From Streblospio benedicti (Eukaryota > Annelida > Polychaeta > Spionida > Spionidae), in NCBI GenBank assembly GCA_019095985.1, contig CM032669.1:37173992-37237991 (forward strand): a DNA stretch of 64,000 nucleotides, read 5' to 3'. Below are positions 12,519 to 24,400 of the stretch, piece after piece. The notes beneath the pieces were generated by a model, which worked only from the letters and a program-made list of their open reading frames with translations, was not told the DNA's origin and searched no databases. Position numbers and translations under genes: made by a program. Every line of letters begins with the position of its first letter. Within the stretch, counting starts at the first letter, position 1.

Positions 12519-15500
12519 ACTCTGTGCCCCTCATTATAAATGCCAGTTACATTGAGTGGTGCAGCCAAGTGAAGGTTTACAAATCACATGTGCCATAGGA
12601 TGAAAGCCATAGAAATCAATTTCATTTAAGCAAATACAATAATTAGGTACTAAAGAGGATATTAGAACTTTGTCTTTCCACAAAGGGAGTGCCACAGAAT
12701 TTGTAATTGCTTTTTTATGTAAATATATGTGTATTATGTGAGAACCATTTGCAATTATCAAAATTAACATGTATTGTCATTTACTGCTGTGTCCTTCGGT
12801 CTCTCTTCCTCAACACTCTTCTCATCCTGTAGATCAACGGTCGTCTTTGATTCTCGTTCTTCTGTCGTACCATTCTTTTCATCCTCTTTATCATTTATCA
12901 TGCGTTCCTCCCTGCTTTCTACTCCGTGGTCCTGTATTTTTTCATTTGTTTGTCTAATGTCAATTCTGTTTCTTCTTAAAATCCCTTGATCGGTTTCCAC
13001 TTCATATGACCTCTCATCTACCCTCTTAACTACTGTTCCTTTTTTCCACTCTTTGTTGTTTAGCGTCATTGGCCTCATTCTTACATTGTCGCCCTCTTCT
13101 AACGCTTCTAAATCTTTTGCATATCTGTCATAGTATGTTGCCGTTCTAGCATTCTTCAGTTTTCTCAACATTTTATGTGTTTCTGTGTCTACGCTCTTTG
13201 GTTTTAGGAGTGCATCTGTTGTGGGCATCATTGTTCTCATTCTTCTGCCCATGAACTTCTGAGCTGGACTCAGCCCGTCTTCTTGCGGTGTGTTTCTATA
13301 TGCTAATATCGCCTTATTTATGTCACTGGCTCGTAAGATTATTTTTCTTGCACTTTACGGCTAGTTCAACCATTCCATTGGCTTGTGGATGTCCTGGTGC
13401 ACTTGTTCTATGTTCAAAATCCCATTCTTTTGCGAACGTTGTGAATTCTTCACAATAGAATTGCGGTCCATTGTCACTAATTACAATCGAAGGGCTTCCA
13501 TACCTGGCGAAGTGTCTCTTGAGTATTTGTATGACCGCTTTGGAGCTTGTTTTCCTTAGCTCATCAATTTCCCAGTAAGTGCTGAAATAATCTACAGTGA
13601 CTAGAAAGTCTCTGTTACCCTCTGACATTAGGTCTACACCTATCTTCTGAAATGGTCGTTCGCATTCATTAGCATCATGGGTCATGAGTGTCTCTCTTTG
13701 CTGCTTGTTTTTGTAGCGATTACAGGTTTCACACTCCGATATTTTCATCTTTATTTCAGTGTTCATACCTGGCCAGTATACACACTCACGGGCTCTCCTT
13801 AACGTGCTCTCAATTCCCGTATGTGCCTCATGCAAAGCTTCCTTTATCTCTCCTCTCATGCTACTTGGCACAATCACTCGGTTGCCCTTGTATACCAATC
13901 CGTCGTATACTGCAATTTCATCACGACAGTGGAAGAATGCAGATGCCTGTATTGGGACATCATTCTTATTTTCAGGCCATCCATCCTGGATCGTCATTAT
14001 AAGGCATTGTAGTACTTCATCTTCTTGAGTTGCTGCTCTTATTTTTGCTAGTGTCTTTGACCGGATTGGGATGTAATCAACAGCATTAATATAGTCAAAA
14101 TCATTTTTCTCTTGTATTTCTAGATGCGCTCTTGAGAGTAGGTCTGCTATATGCATTTCCTTGCCGGGTTTGTAGACCAAACTAAAATCATACTGTTGTG
14201 CACTGAGGATCATGCCTTGTAATCTCTTTGGTGCTGCATCCAGAGTTTTTTTTAGAATTGACTCCAATGGCCTGTGGTCAGAGTTTACAATGGTATGTCT
14301 TCCAAATGTATATTGGTGAAACTTCCTTAATGCAAAAGTGACCGCAAGCATTTCTTTCTCAATTATTGCGTATCTTGTTTCCACATCCGTGAATGTTTTA
14401 CTAGCGTAGCATATTGGTTTTTCATCTTGTAACAGCACAGCTCCACATCCTGTCTTGCTTGCATCACATTGAATTGTCAAACTTTTGTTTTGGTCATAGT
14501 ATGACAGAAGGGGGGCTTGTGTTACCAACTTTTTTATGTTTGTGAGAGCTATCGAGTGTTCTTTTGTCCATTTCCATTCTGTTTGTTTTGTTGTTAGCTT
14601 TCTGATTGGCTCGATGATGTCTGTCAGCTTTGGCATAAACTTCGCTAAGTAATTCACCATTCCACATATTCTTCTGGCCTCAGTTGTATTTGTTGGTGGT
14701 TTAATCTTTACAATAGCCTCCACTTTGCCAGGATCTGGTTCGACTCCTTCATTAGTGATTTTGTGTCCTAGAAAAATTATCTCTTTTTGCAGGAGCTCTG
14801 TTTTATCTGAGTTTAACCGTATGCCTTGTTGTTGACATCTGTTCATCAGGATTTTGAGTTTCTTTTTGTGATCAAGCTTGGCTTCTTCTTCATCTTTTCC
14901 TACCGCATATAACAGTATGTCATCAGCTACACAAATGACACCGTCAATGCCATCAAGCGCGGTGATTAGCTTCTTCTGAAATATCTCGCTACTGACTGCT
15001 AGTCCAAATGGCAGTCGTTTCCATTTGTATCTTCCTAGGGGTGTCTGGAATGTGGTCAGTATACTCGATTCCTCATCGAGACTACAGTGCCAATAGCCAT
15101 TGCGGAGGTCAAATTTTGAGAAAAATTTGGCTTCTGACAGTTCTGGTAACACATCTTCAATCGTTGGTAATGGGTGCATCTCCCTCTTCAATGCTTTGTT
15201 CAGAGCCTGGGGGTCGATGCATATTCGTAGGTCCCCATTTTTTTTTAGACTTGTTACCATGCGACTCACCCAGTCCGTTGGTTGATCTACTTTTTCAATA
15301 ATTTTCAACTTTTCCATTTCTTGTATTTTCTTTTCCAGCTTCTTTTTAAGGTGTACTGGGACCCTGCAAGACGCTATTGCCTGTGGTTGTGCATCCTTAT
15401 CAATTGTTAGATGAACTTTTCCAGGGAGATCACCAACTTCATTTCTGAACACCTCTTCATATTCATCGTTGATGGTGCATATATTTTCATAATGTACGGT

Positions 15501-16705
15501 GATGTAACCCATTAATTCAGAAGTGATCTTCCCAAGTATCGGTGTGTAGTTTTGTTCTACCACAATGAACTGCACTCTAAACGTCTTGTTTGTTATCGGG
15601 TTTCTTAATGTTAACCAGCATTTACCTATGGGTTTTATTGCCGAAGTGTCCCATGTTTTCAAAGTCGTCTCACACGGTCTTAACACATTTTCATCCACCA
15701 ATGACTTAGGTATCACATTGACGCTTGCACCACTATCAATCTGTACTTTTACTTGTTTATTTCTCCCTTCTATTTCAATATTGGTCATTATTATTTTATC
15801 ATTCTTTTTCTGGGATTCTGACAGACTTAATATGTAGTCACTATCTTCACTATCTTCAGCGTCATTACTTTGTTGTGTTTCTTGTTGTTCACTCATTGCA
15901 TTGACTTTCCCCTGCGCACTTAGGCACATCATTTTTGTAATGATTTGATTTCCCACAGAGGGTACACTTTTTTCCAAATGCTGGACACTGCTTGGGGCCC
16001 CATAAATGTTTATCACCGCAATATCTGCACTCTTTCATTTTATATGTGTTGTTGTTCTTGTTGCGTTTTTCACTGCCAGACCTAGTTTTGTTTGTGGACT
16101 TCTGTACTTGGTGTATATTTTCCTCCTTCATAGCATTCATTCCTCTTCTTGTTGCTTCATGGCTTTTGCAAATTTTTACTGCTTTATCTAGGTCGAGACT
16201 CTCGTCTTTGAAAAGTTTCTCCCTCACGCTGTCTTCTTTAACTCCAAAAACTATACGGTCTCGTATTAGGTTGTCTTTTTCGTCACCATAGTCACAGTCT
16301 TTGGCAATGTTTCTTAACCTGGTGATGAACGAACTGAGCGATTCATCATTCTGTACCGTGCAGTTAAACTTGTATCTGGCCGTTAGCTGTGAGAAGTGTT
16401 CTTTTGGTACGAAATGTGAGTCTAATTTTGCTACTACTTTATCGTATTTATTTTTGTCATCTGCACTCTCCCATTCTAACGCATTATATATATCTATGAT
16501 TCACCTGCCAGCATATAGAAATTAAACTTCTGTTTGAATGTCTTCCATGCGCTCGCAGTGTCACTTCCTAGCTGCAATTTTGTAGGTACTGGAACGGCTG
16601 TTACAGACATCGTTACTTCTTTATGTTCCTTCTGCTCATCTGCAGACATCGATATTTCTTATTTTGCTTCTTATTTGCAGGTTCTTATAAATACCGCTGC
16701 CACCA

Positions 16706-16802
16706 TATAAAGATACTGAGTTTAGGTGGACAAATGAATAAGTATAGCTGAATTTAAAATCATTTATTTAGCACATGGTCGCCTTTATTAGGTCTCGTTA
16801 CA
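16706..16802 (-). repeat. 5' LTR of minus-strand Gypsy element
   Basis: Same termini as the copy at 11,468-11,643 and identical wherever the two overlap. It is followed in element sense by the primer-binding site. No clear target-site duplication flanks the pair. Confidence 0.85.
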
Positions 16803-17909
16803 ACTGTGTACACCTAAGAGTGATATTAGTCCTAGCTGTATAGTGAACACTAACAAAATTTAGGGTTTTTTAAACACTTACTGCAAAACGACAACACCAG
16901 TTTTAAAAAAAATGACAAGTCAGCAGGTTTATTTTCTACATGACAGGTAACCTACATTTGACATGAAGGACTTGGAATATTGGTCATTATAATAAGGTCC
17001 ACAACGACGTCAACGTGTCCATTTCCCCAAGTACGATGATGCCAATAACGTACTGTCGATACAAAATGCATACAGATTGAAGCTAAGAAAAAATAGTTTA
17101 AAGCAATAATATAATTACCTGTGTTATATGTATCATAAAGACGGTGACACGTCTACGTTGACTACTTAATCAGTAAAATATAATATATTCTTTTCTCAAT
17201 TCTTGAAACAGGGAAATACTGAGTAAGTCGAACAATATTTATGAACAAGAAGTTTATTTTGCAATCCAAAAATCAATACATCATTACAATTAAGTTTGCA
17301 TTGTGAAGTTATGTGCTAATTTTCTGACTAGCGTTATGCATGTAATTAGGTTTTGATAAAATAATACAATATCTATCATATATAACATAACTTATACGGG
17401 TATATCACACTAAAGTGTCACTATTGGGCTCATTTTATGTAAAAAATGAGAAAGTTTTGATGTATGATATTTTCATTTTATAAAACCATGATACATCACT
17501 GACATGTATAATAATATTGTCAGAGTACACTAAGGTCTCATTGAAATTTTATGCTCATAAACGTCATGGATGTAAATGGGATGACATATTTGGCATAACA
17601 TAATGTCATGTGTGGGTTACAATTTTTAAATTGAAGAGTGAAGGTCGATAACACTGTTATATAATTTTGCAGCAATTTTGTGTATGACGCCAAATTGCTT
17701 GTAATTGCAATAAAATTCACAAACCTTTTTTTTTTATTGAACAGAAACATAACGAACAATTTCTTGAGTCAGAGTACTCTTCTTTTATTTCTCAAAGGAA
17801 GTGCTTTACAATTACATAGGATCTGTAAATGCAAAATAAAAAAAAGGGACATATACTAGAATATTACATTTTTTACTGGTTATTATACATCATAGGCATT
17901 AGATAATGA
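16803..17909. other. Non-coding AT-rich stretch
   Basis: No exon, RNA gene or bounded element recognised between the Gypsy 5' LTR and the repeat pair that starts near 17,910. Confidence 0.5.
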
Positions 17910-18137
17910 AATATTGAATAAAAGTGTTCGTTATTGTAAGAATTGTTATCCGTTAATCAAATTCTACCTTTTAAAATGAAAATATAGACTGTAGACCAAT
18001 TTTCAAATTTTTTCATATACACCCCCCATGAATTTCCAAGGCCAAATTTCAAAATAGGGACGGTGGTCAAGCATTAAAAGTTGATGTAAAAATATTAAAT
18101 CTATAATCAATGATTGATAATATATAATGAAAAAACA
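17910..18137. repeat. Dispersed repeat, copy 1
   Basis: Closely similar to 19,165-19,404: shared words include GGTGGTCAAGCATTAAAAG and ATAATCAATGATTGATAATA. The two copies flank a LINE end and a tandem duplication. Confidence 0.75.
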
Positions 18138-18261
18138 ATGTATCTGTAAATGGAAAATATGAAAGGAAAAACACTACAATATTATGTGTTTTTATTAGTT
18201 ATTACTGTAAAACTAGAATATTTCGTGGCTATTAAAGTTTGCAATTTTCATCTATAAATTA

Positions 18262-18865
18262 CAGATTACAGATTACAGATTTCGCAACCTTCCATCTTGC
18301 TGGATCCTTATAGGTTGGGTGCGTAAAAAATGAGAGAAAGAGATAGGTGTTAATGGGGCAAATAAAGAATAAACGTACGGTGGGGGGATGAAATGTTAGT
18401 AGAGAAAGGGGTTAGTAAGGTATGGGGATGAGACACACTGGAAATCTTACTCTTGAAGACCTCCAGTGATTTGGATGACAGTGTGTCTCTAGGGAGCTGG
18501 TTCCAATCTACTATTGTACGAGGGAAAAATGAATACTGGTGATATTGGGTACGGGATGCTATGGGTTGGAGGTGGACACCATTTCTTTGTAGGAAAAAGT
18601 ATGTGCCAATTGGAATGTTTACAAGGCCATGCACTATTTTGTACATCAAACAAAGTCTGCTATGTACTCTGCGATGGGCTAATGGTCTCCAATGGAGTTC
18701 CTCCAACATATCACTAACAGATGACTTGTTGTGGAAGCGCCCGGTTACCCAACGCACAGCTCTGTGCTGTACCATCTCAAGCATTGCTGCCTGCTGCTTG
18801 GTGTACGGGTCCCACACTGTTGCGCAATCCTCCATGGTTGGCCTTACAATTGCCTTGTAAGCTTT
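18262..18865 (-). mobile_element. LINE (non-LTR retrotransposon) 3' end, 5'-truncated
   Basis: A minus-strand reading frame of 161 residues matches the C-terminal end of jockey/CR1-like LINE reverse transcriptases: CATVWDPYTKQQAAMLEMVQ, then HRAVRWVTG, RRVHSRLCLMYKIVHGL and PRTIVDWNQLP. Downstream in element sense the sequence ends in three repeats of CTGTAAT (18,262-18,282), the short tandem tail typical of CR1-type elements. The reverse transcriptase core is absent, as expected for 5'-truncated copies. Confidence 0.85.
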
Positions 18866-18960
18866 ATTTTGTGACTATTTAATTTTGCGATTTTGGTCCA
18901 GGCAGGACATACTTTACATAAGCTATTAATGTTTGCAGACTATTTAAGTTTGCGTTTTTG

Positions 18961-19245
18961 CAACTACCCATGAAATTCACAAATTAAATTGTGAGCAAAC
19001 ATTTCTAGTTTTACAGTATCCTTGATCATGAAACTTTGAATAAAAGTGCTTTTTTATAGAAACTGTTATGTGTGAGTCAAATTCTACCATTTAAAATGCA
19101 TGTTTGCACCTACCCATGAAATTCACAAATTGAATTGTGAGCAAACATTTCTAGTGTCACACTATCCTTGATCATGAAACATTAAATAAAAGTGCTTTTT
19201 TATAGAAACTGTTATGTGTGAGTCAAATTCTACCACTTAAAATGA
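18961..19245. repeat. Tandem duplication, two units of about 146 bp
   Basis: Units start CAACTACCCATGAAATTCAC (18,961) and CACCTACCCATGAAATTCAC (19,107). Both contain GTGAGCAAACATTTCTAGT and AAGTGCTTTTTTATAGAAAC. Confidence 0.85.
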
Positions 19246-19404
19246 AAATAAAGACTGTTGACCAATTTTCAAAGTTTTCATATAGGACCCTCATTGGATC
19301 CCCAGGGCCAAATTTCAAATTAGGGATGGTGGTCAAGCATTAAAAGTTGATGTAAAAATATTACTCTATAATCAATGATTGATAATATATAATTAAAACA
19401 ACAA
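19165..19404. repeat. Dispersed repeat, copy 2
   Basis: Second copy of the repeat at 17,910-18,137. The two are direct repeats about 1.2 kb apart. Confidence 0.75.
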
Positions 19405-19830
19405 ATTAACTATCTTTATCTGGTCATTTAGTGGATCCCATGTAATAATTTGAGAGATGGGATGTACAAACAGGGTTGGACATACATTTGACAGATAAAT
19501 GTCTGCCTGGTCAGGATTGGTTGTAGCTATTTGGTGATGGATTGACTCATCGTTGTTCAATGAATGTCTTGTCTTCTGCACCTATGTGTCTAATGTTTGT
19601 ATTCGCGATGACTGATCAGGCCAATGCGTGAAACGCAGATCTGATGACAGTCTCCACAGACAAATGGTGAGCCTCTAACTTGTGGAACACTCGAAACAGC
19701 AGCATGGCGGAGCCTTCATCGTTCAATTCATCTTGCAGTTCTTTCTTCCTCGAACAGTCTGCAACCCTCACTACATCTACTACGCCAGAGTGTGCGCTCC
19801 ATGGCACTCGATTGAACGCCATGATTTAGG
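19405..19830 (-). other. Less AT-rich island with short open frames, unassigned
   Basis: This segment is less AT-rich than its surroundings. On the minus strand a 68-residue frame (19,616-19,822) starts at an ATG in good context (ATCATGGCG) and reads MAFNRVPWSAHSGVVDVVRV and onward. A second minus frame follows at 19,393-19,581. I recognise neither. They may be remnants of one repeat-borne or host coding sequence; there is no splice or family evidence. Confidence 0.25.
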
Positions 19831-21366
19831 TACATTTATAACTATAACTTCAAACCTATACAACTGATTCTCAAAAAAGGAGGATTAAGATTTTATTGAT
19901 ACAAATATAGCTGAGGGAAGTATAATAACAAGTGTACTGATGTGTTAACAGGAAGTTTATGGAGTAACTTTTTCTATTGTAACTGAAAAATTGTACTCGT
20001 TAGACTAGCAATGTACACACCTACACTTTGTATTTTTTAAGAACCTAATGAAGTATAACTATACTGATTCATTTAAAATGGATACGTTTTTTTCAAGTAG
20101 ACTGACCACGAAAAAATAAATAAAATAAATAAAAAAAGGACAAGTATGAAATAAAGTAAGGAATTTCTAAAGAGAAAAATTAATTCCAGGCCCATGCTAT
20201 GGGGGGTTATGTGGGTTCAGCTGATAGGTTTATTTAATTCTGAAAAGATTCGATATGAAATTTTCAGGGAAACCTTTTAAAGGTACTTGTTGGACGACTC
20301 CCCGCATGCTGAAAAAGTGATCTAATCCCCTTCTCAAAATGCTGAGCACGGGCTTGATGTGTGAAATAAGACCATAAAAGGAGAGACATGGGATTTCTTG
20401 AACCATTATAATTCCCCCTCCCGCCCCCTCTGGAGTGGAGATCCCCCATTCTGCTAGGCAATAATTTTTACCTTAAACCTTCATATAAACACAAAATAAA
20501 AATTAGAAAAAATTTCAGAAGAAATAAAATATCAGTAATTTTTTAAATACCAGACGTGTATCTTAAATGAGACCTTATAATTGTATTTATAAAGATAAAA
20601 TTATATAAACGTAGGAAAAAGCATGAAAAAAGACAGCAAATTTGTACATTAAAAAAAGCTCATGCATATGTTGAAGTTATATATAAAAAGACATTGATCT
20701 ACTTAGCTATTATGATCTTTTTAGCGATGGTCCATGAGTAAGTAGATAGTTAGAGGCTTCACAAGTCCACACGGAGATTCAACATTTATGACCTATGTGC
20801 ATAGAGCACGGACACATTCAAGCTCTTTTCAAAGCAAAGTGTAAATTGTTTTGGTAAAAAGAATCAAAGCGCTTAAATCAACCTATAGATGGATCAATTA
20901 TCATTAGTTCGACAAAGGGATCAATGCAGCTAGAATGGATTACCGTTAGCTACATGTAAATGTAATGATATGATCTGAAACAGTGTTGCTGATAACATTT
21001 GATCATGAAATTAAAAGGTAAATAAATATATGTGTATCAGTAATCATAAGAAAAATTAAATAATATAAATGTAGATTTGTGAACATCAATATGCTGGAAA
21101 TAAAGTTTATCATATACATAAAAGGAATATAACACATATCAAATCCAGCCTTGGATCCGAGTGTGCCTCAAATGAAATGTAAAAGCTTATGGCGATGCAC
21201 ATTGAAACATATATTGATCAATAATAATAGTGAAAAGGACGAAAATGGTCAATAGATTTATGGAATAATAGAGGATAGTCTGAAAAGCGCTTGGCTAATA
21301 TTTGGGGTGAATAACACATACATGTGAAGGATATATAAAATAGTTACGGTGCACTTATTAAAAATC
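19831..21366. other. Upstream region of gene 2, nothing recognised
   Basis: AT-rich DNA with an A-rich run near 20,105-20,140 and no exon or bounded element that I can see. It should include the promoter and 5' UTR of the plus-strand gene starting at 21,367. Confidence 0.45.
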
Positions 21367-21480
21367 ATGCCAGTGTTATTATCAGAAACACCGAGAGGTC
21401 CCACATCAAATATGACGGGGCCGACCTCCCCACTGATATTTCCTGGATTAGCTGAACCTAAAACATTTCATGGAAACCAA
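21367..21480 (+). CDS. Gene 2 exon 1 (residues 1-38)
   Basis: ATG CCA GTG and onward for 38 codons, ending in GGAAACCAA before GTATGT. It encodes a proline- and threonine-rich N-terminus (SETPRGPTSNMTGPTSP). Confidence 0.65.
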
Positions 21481-24400
21481 GTATGTTTACATATCATGAT
21501 GATAACGTCTATAAGTTATTTCAACTAAGTTTAGTCTTATTCAGTGCCAAGCATTTTCAAGGCGCATTCTCCTTTTCATTTGCACTAAAGATAATACTAT
21601 AAAATTTAATTAAAATAAGTAACATATATAGAAATAATTCATTGCTGATAATGACACAGATTATCAAAGTAAATGTTTGATTTATAAATGTTATTCTTAA
21701 TTTAATAGTTAACTTTAGTTCATATTTTTTGCATTTTCATGTTAAAGTATTACGAAATATTTTTCTACAAATAACATGTTTCAGTATATTTGCTTTCAAA
21801 ATATTTTCAAAGAGAAGTAACAGATATTGTTATGATTATTTTTTTCAGCCAGGGGCATTAGGTACTGGCAAAAAAGCTAGGACAATTTTAGCAGACCAAG
21901 GAGACTTTGTAACAGTTGTGTCCGGTATGATTTTAATCATTTACTTATTTGGATCCATTTCGATGTTACAATATAGTTGGTTCCTACCTTATTTCCTATC
22001 TAACCTACACCCTATAGGTCCAACCATTAGAGCTAAATTGCTCAAATTTGGTTTATCTAATAGTTTATACTATTATAGCTAAAGTACTCAAGTTTGGTAT
22101 GTTTGACAACAGTTAAACACTGATGACTGCTGAGCATAGAATTAACATGGACCACTATGGTCCCTATTTGGGTTGATTATCATTGATTATGGCTATTTAA
22201 TTTGAATGTATCTGAACAACTATTCTGACACCTTTGAAAATGAACTGCAGTTCTTACATCTATTGCAGATGTTCCATATACAGATAGAAGCAGACATTTT
22301 TATGTCATTCCGAAAAAAGGCACCCGTGCAATGCACAAGACCACACTCACCATGAAATGTCAAGACCATGGCGAATATGACACAACAGTCAATACAGTGA
22401 GATCATGTTATTTTTTTTTCAACTATAGACATATAAATCATTGTTTTATTATGAAAACCTATTGCTAGTGTGCATTTGACTTATAATATTTTGTGTTAGC
22501 TTTTAAACACTAAATGGAATATGATTTGATCAAAAAGATAATCTCATGAGTTGAGCCATATTACTCAAAAAATACTTATGAATTTGTTCACTGGATATTA
22601 ATTCACTACATGAAGTGAAATATTAGTTAAATGTGATGCTGCATTAATCAATGACAATGACAACAAATGTAAACTTGGTAGAGGTCAATTAGCATATAAG
22701 CTGTAAATCAATTTCACCTTTGTACAATGCACATTACACATGCATATTAATATTATTGGACAAATACACATAAATATCACAAAATGTCTTTAATTTTCAA
22801 GGTATTAGTTTGGAAATCTGTAATTGGGAGCAAGAACGTTAACGCAAATAGTGATTGATCAAGAGTTATATTTCTGTCAAGCTTTGTTATGCTTGTATCA
22901 TTTGGTACTCATAAATCTTCCTAAGCGGTCTTAATATGTAATATTGATGGTGTTTATTCGTGCATTGGCGATTGTTAATGTGTCTGTGTAAATATCTTTG
23001 GAGTGCAGTAGCACAGTTCATTTGTCAGAGATAACATAAGAAAAATCGTCCACAGTTTTTAGCCATTGATTGATGAGTTTCCTTCAATTTGCTGCAAAGA
23101 TACCATATACATTAATCATTTCGGTAAACGGAGAACTATTTCATGAAATAGTGAAATTTCAACTTATTTATTACAAGATTTTACATACTAAATTGAATTC
23201 AACTTTACTGATTCTTGTATTAGCTTGTATTGCATCAAATGATACCTCAAAACACTGACTATTACCGTAAATCATCTAATAATGGCCTACCTCCATTACC
23301 AGCCTACCTCTATTAAACGCCCCCCCCCCCCCAAAGCTGGCAAGTATTCTGTTGAAGGCCTACATGTACCTCTCTACCTCTAAATGATATGTGAGTCTAT
23401 TTCTATTTCATAATGCATTATAATGAGGCTACATTGTGTAAAGCTCATAAAAAAATCATGCATCGTTTGAAAAAAGAACGCTGTCATACCCATAGGCGCT
23501 CGCATCAGTACAGGAGATTGTTATATATAATAGAATAGAGAAAAATAAATTTGAAATTTTCATTCTTTAAATTAATTCTTTTTTAAAGTCCCTAGATCTA
23601 AGTTTTGTATCTATTGATGCGAGCGCCTATGGTCATACCTACGTAATTAACACCTGCCTCCATCAAATCCCCACCTCTAATAAACGCCTTCCCCTCCAAA
23701 AGAAGTATGGCAATAGCCGCCCGGCCGTTGTCTTAAAGGTTATGCTCAATGGCCAAACAAGTATGCTTGCATAGAAACATTATGATGTGTTTTGTGAATT
23801 CTGAAAGCTCCTTTCATTTAAACAGCATATTAACATATCTAGAGCAATTTAAATACCGTATTTCCCCGTTTTGTAGCCTATCAAAACATGTGAATGCCAA
23901 AATGTAAACCAAATGTTTTTCGTCAGACGTAACATGCGATTGTACGTAAAGAAGGCACCTTTCTCTCCAATGTTAAATGGGACGTCTGCCATTGGAAATC
24001 CACGGTACGTCTGGTGAAAACCATTCGATTATGCAATATCACGTGACCTTGTGTTTTGGTTAACAAGACAGTGCAGTATTTCTAAAGGTGAAATAAGTAT
24101 TACTCATGGAGAATATAAATATTAATTTCATTACATTTGCAATGGATAAGGCATCGCCTATTGATACTGGATTTTACAGAACAAATATGGTTTTGGCTGA
24201 GCATGATCTTTAATAGAAGATTTATGGTATAATCTTATTGATTAAAAGTTCAATTTTCCCACACACATGCGCTTGATAGTTATTTTTCATTGATAACATA
24301 AGTCTGATTAATTAATATCCAATTGACATTTGAAAATTTGAAGAAAAAAACCCCCATCAAATTCTAATGGTGACTATGGATCAAAGATTATTAGATATCA

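Larger units (their letters stand above)
11468..16802 (-). mobile_element. Ty3/Gypsy LTR retrotransposon, both LTRs present
   Basis: A roughly 5.3-kb minus-strand element bounded by direct LTRs. After the 5' LTR (right side) comes a tRNA-type primer-binding site (TGGTGGCAGCGG in element sense, about 16,694-16,705). The gag region (about 15,889-16,649) ends in a CCHC-like knuckle region (CRYCGDKHLWGPKQCPAFGK). The pol region (about 12,764-16,016) carries protease (DSGASVNVIP), reverse transcriptase (FDLRNGYWH, VADDIL), RNase H (QCDASKTGCGA, NSDHRPLE), an integrase zinc domain and core (SDNGPQFYCEEF), and a C-terminal basic and acidic tail. One pol stretch is open for about 900 codons. A small number of breaks is visible. 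The shared part of the two LTRs is identical, so the insertion is young relative to the left-hand fossil. Confidence 0.93.

Noticed and set aside
19704-19832. ATG GCG start in good context followed by TAG GTACAT, considered as a first exon of gene 2
   Set aside because: The frame stops exactly at the would-be donor, and gene 2 already has a phase-0 first exon at 21,367.
21729-22082. 117-codon plus-strand frame around gene 2 exon 2
   Set aside because: It contains exon 2 in frame but continues through both flanking introns; the splice-bounded exon explains the coding signal.
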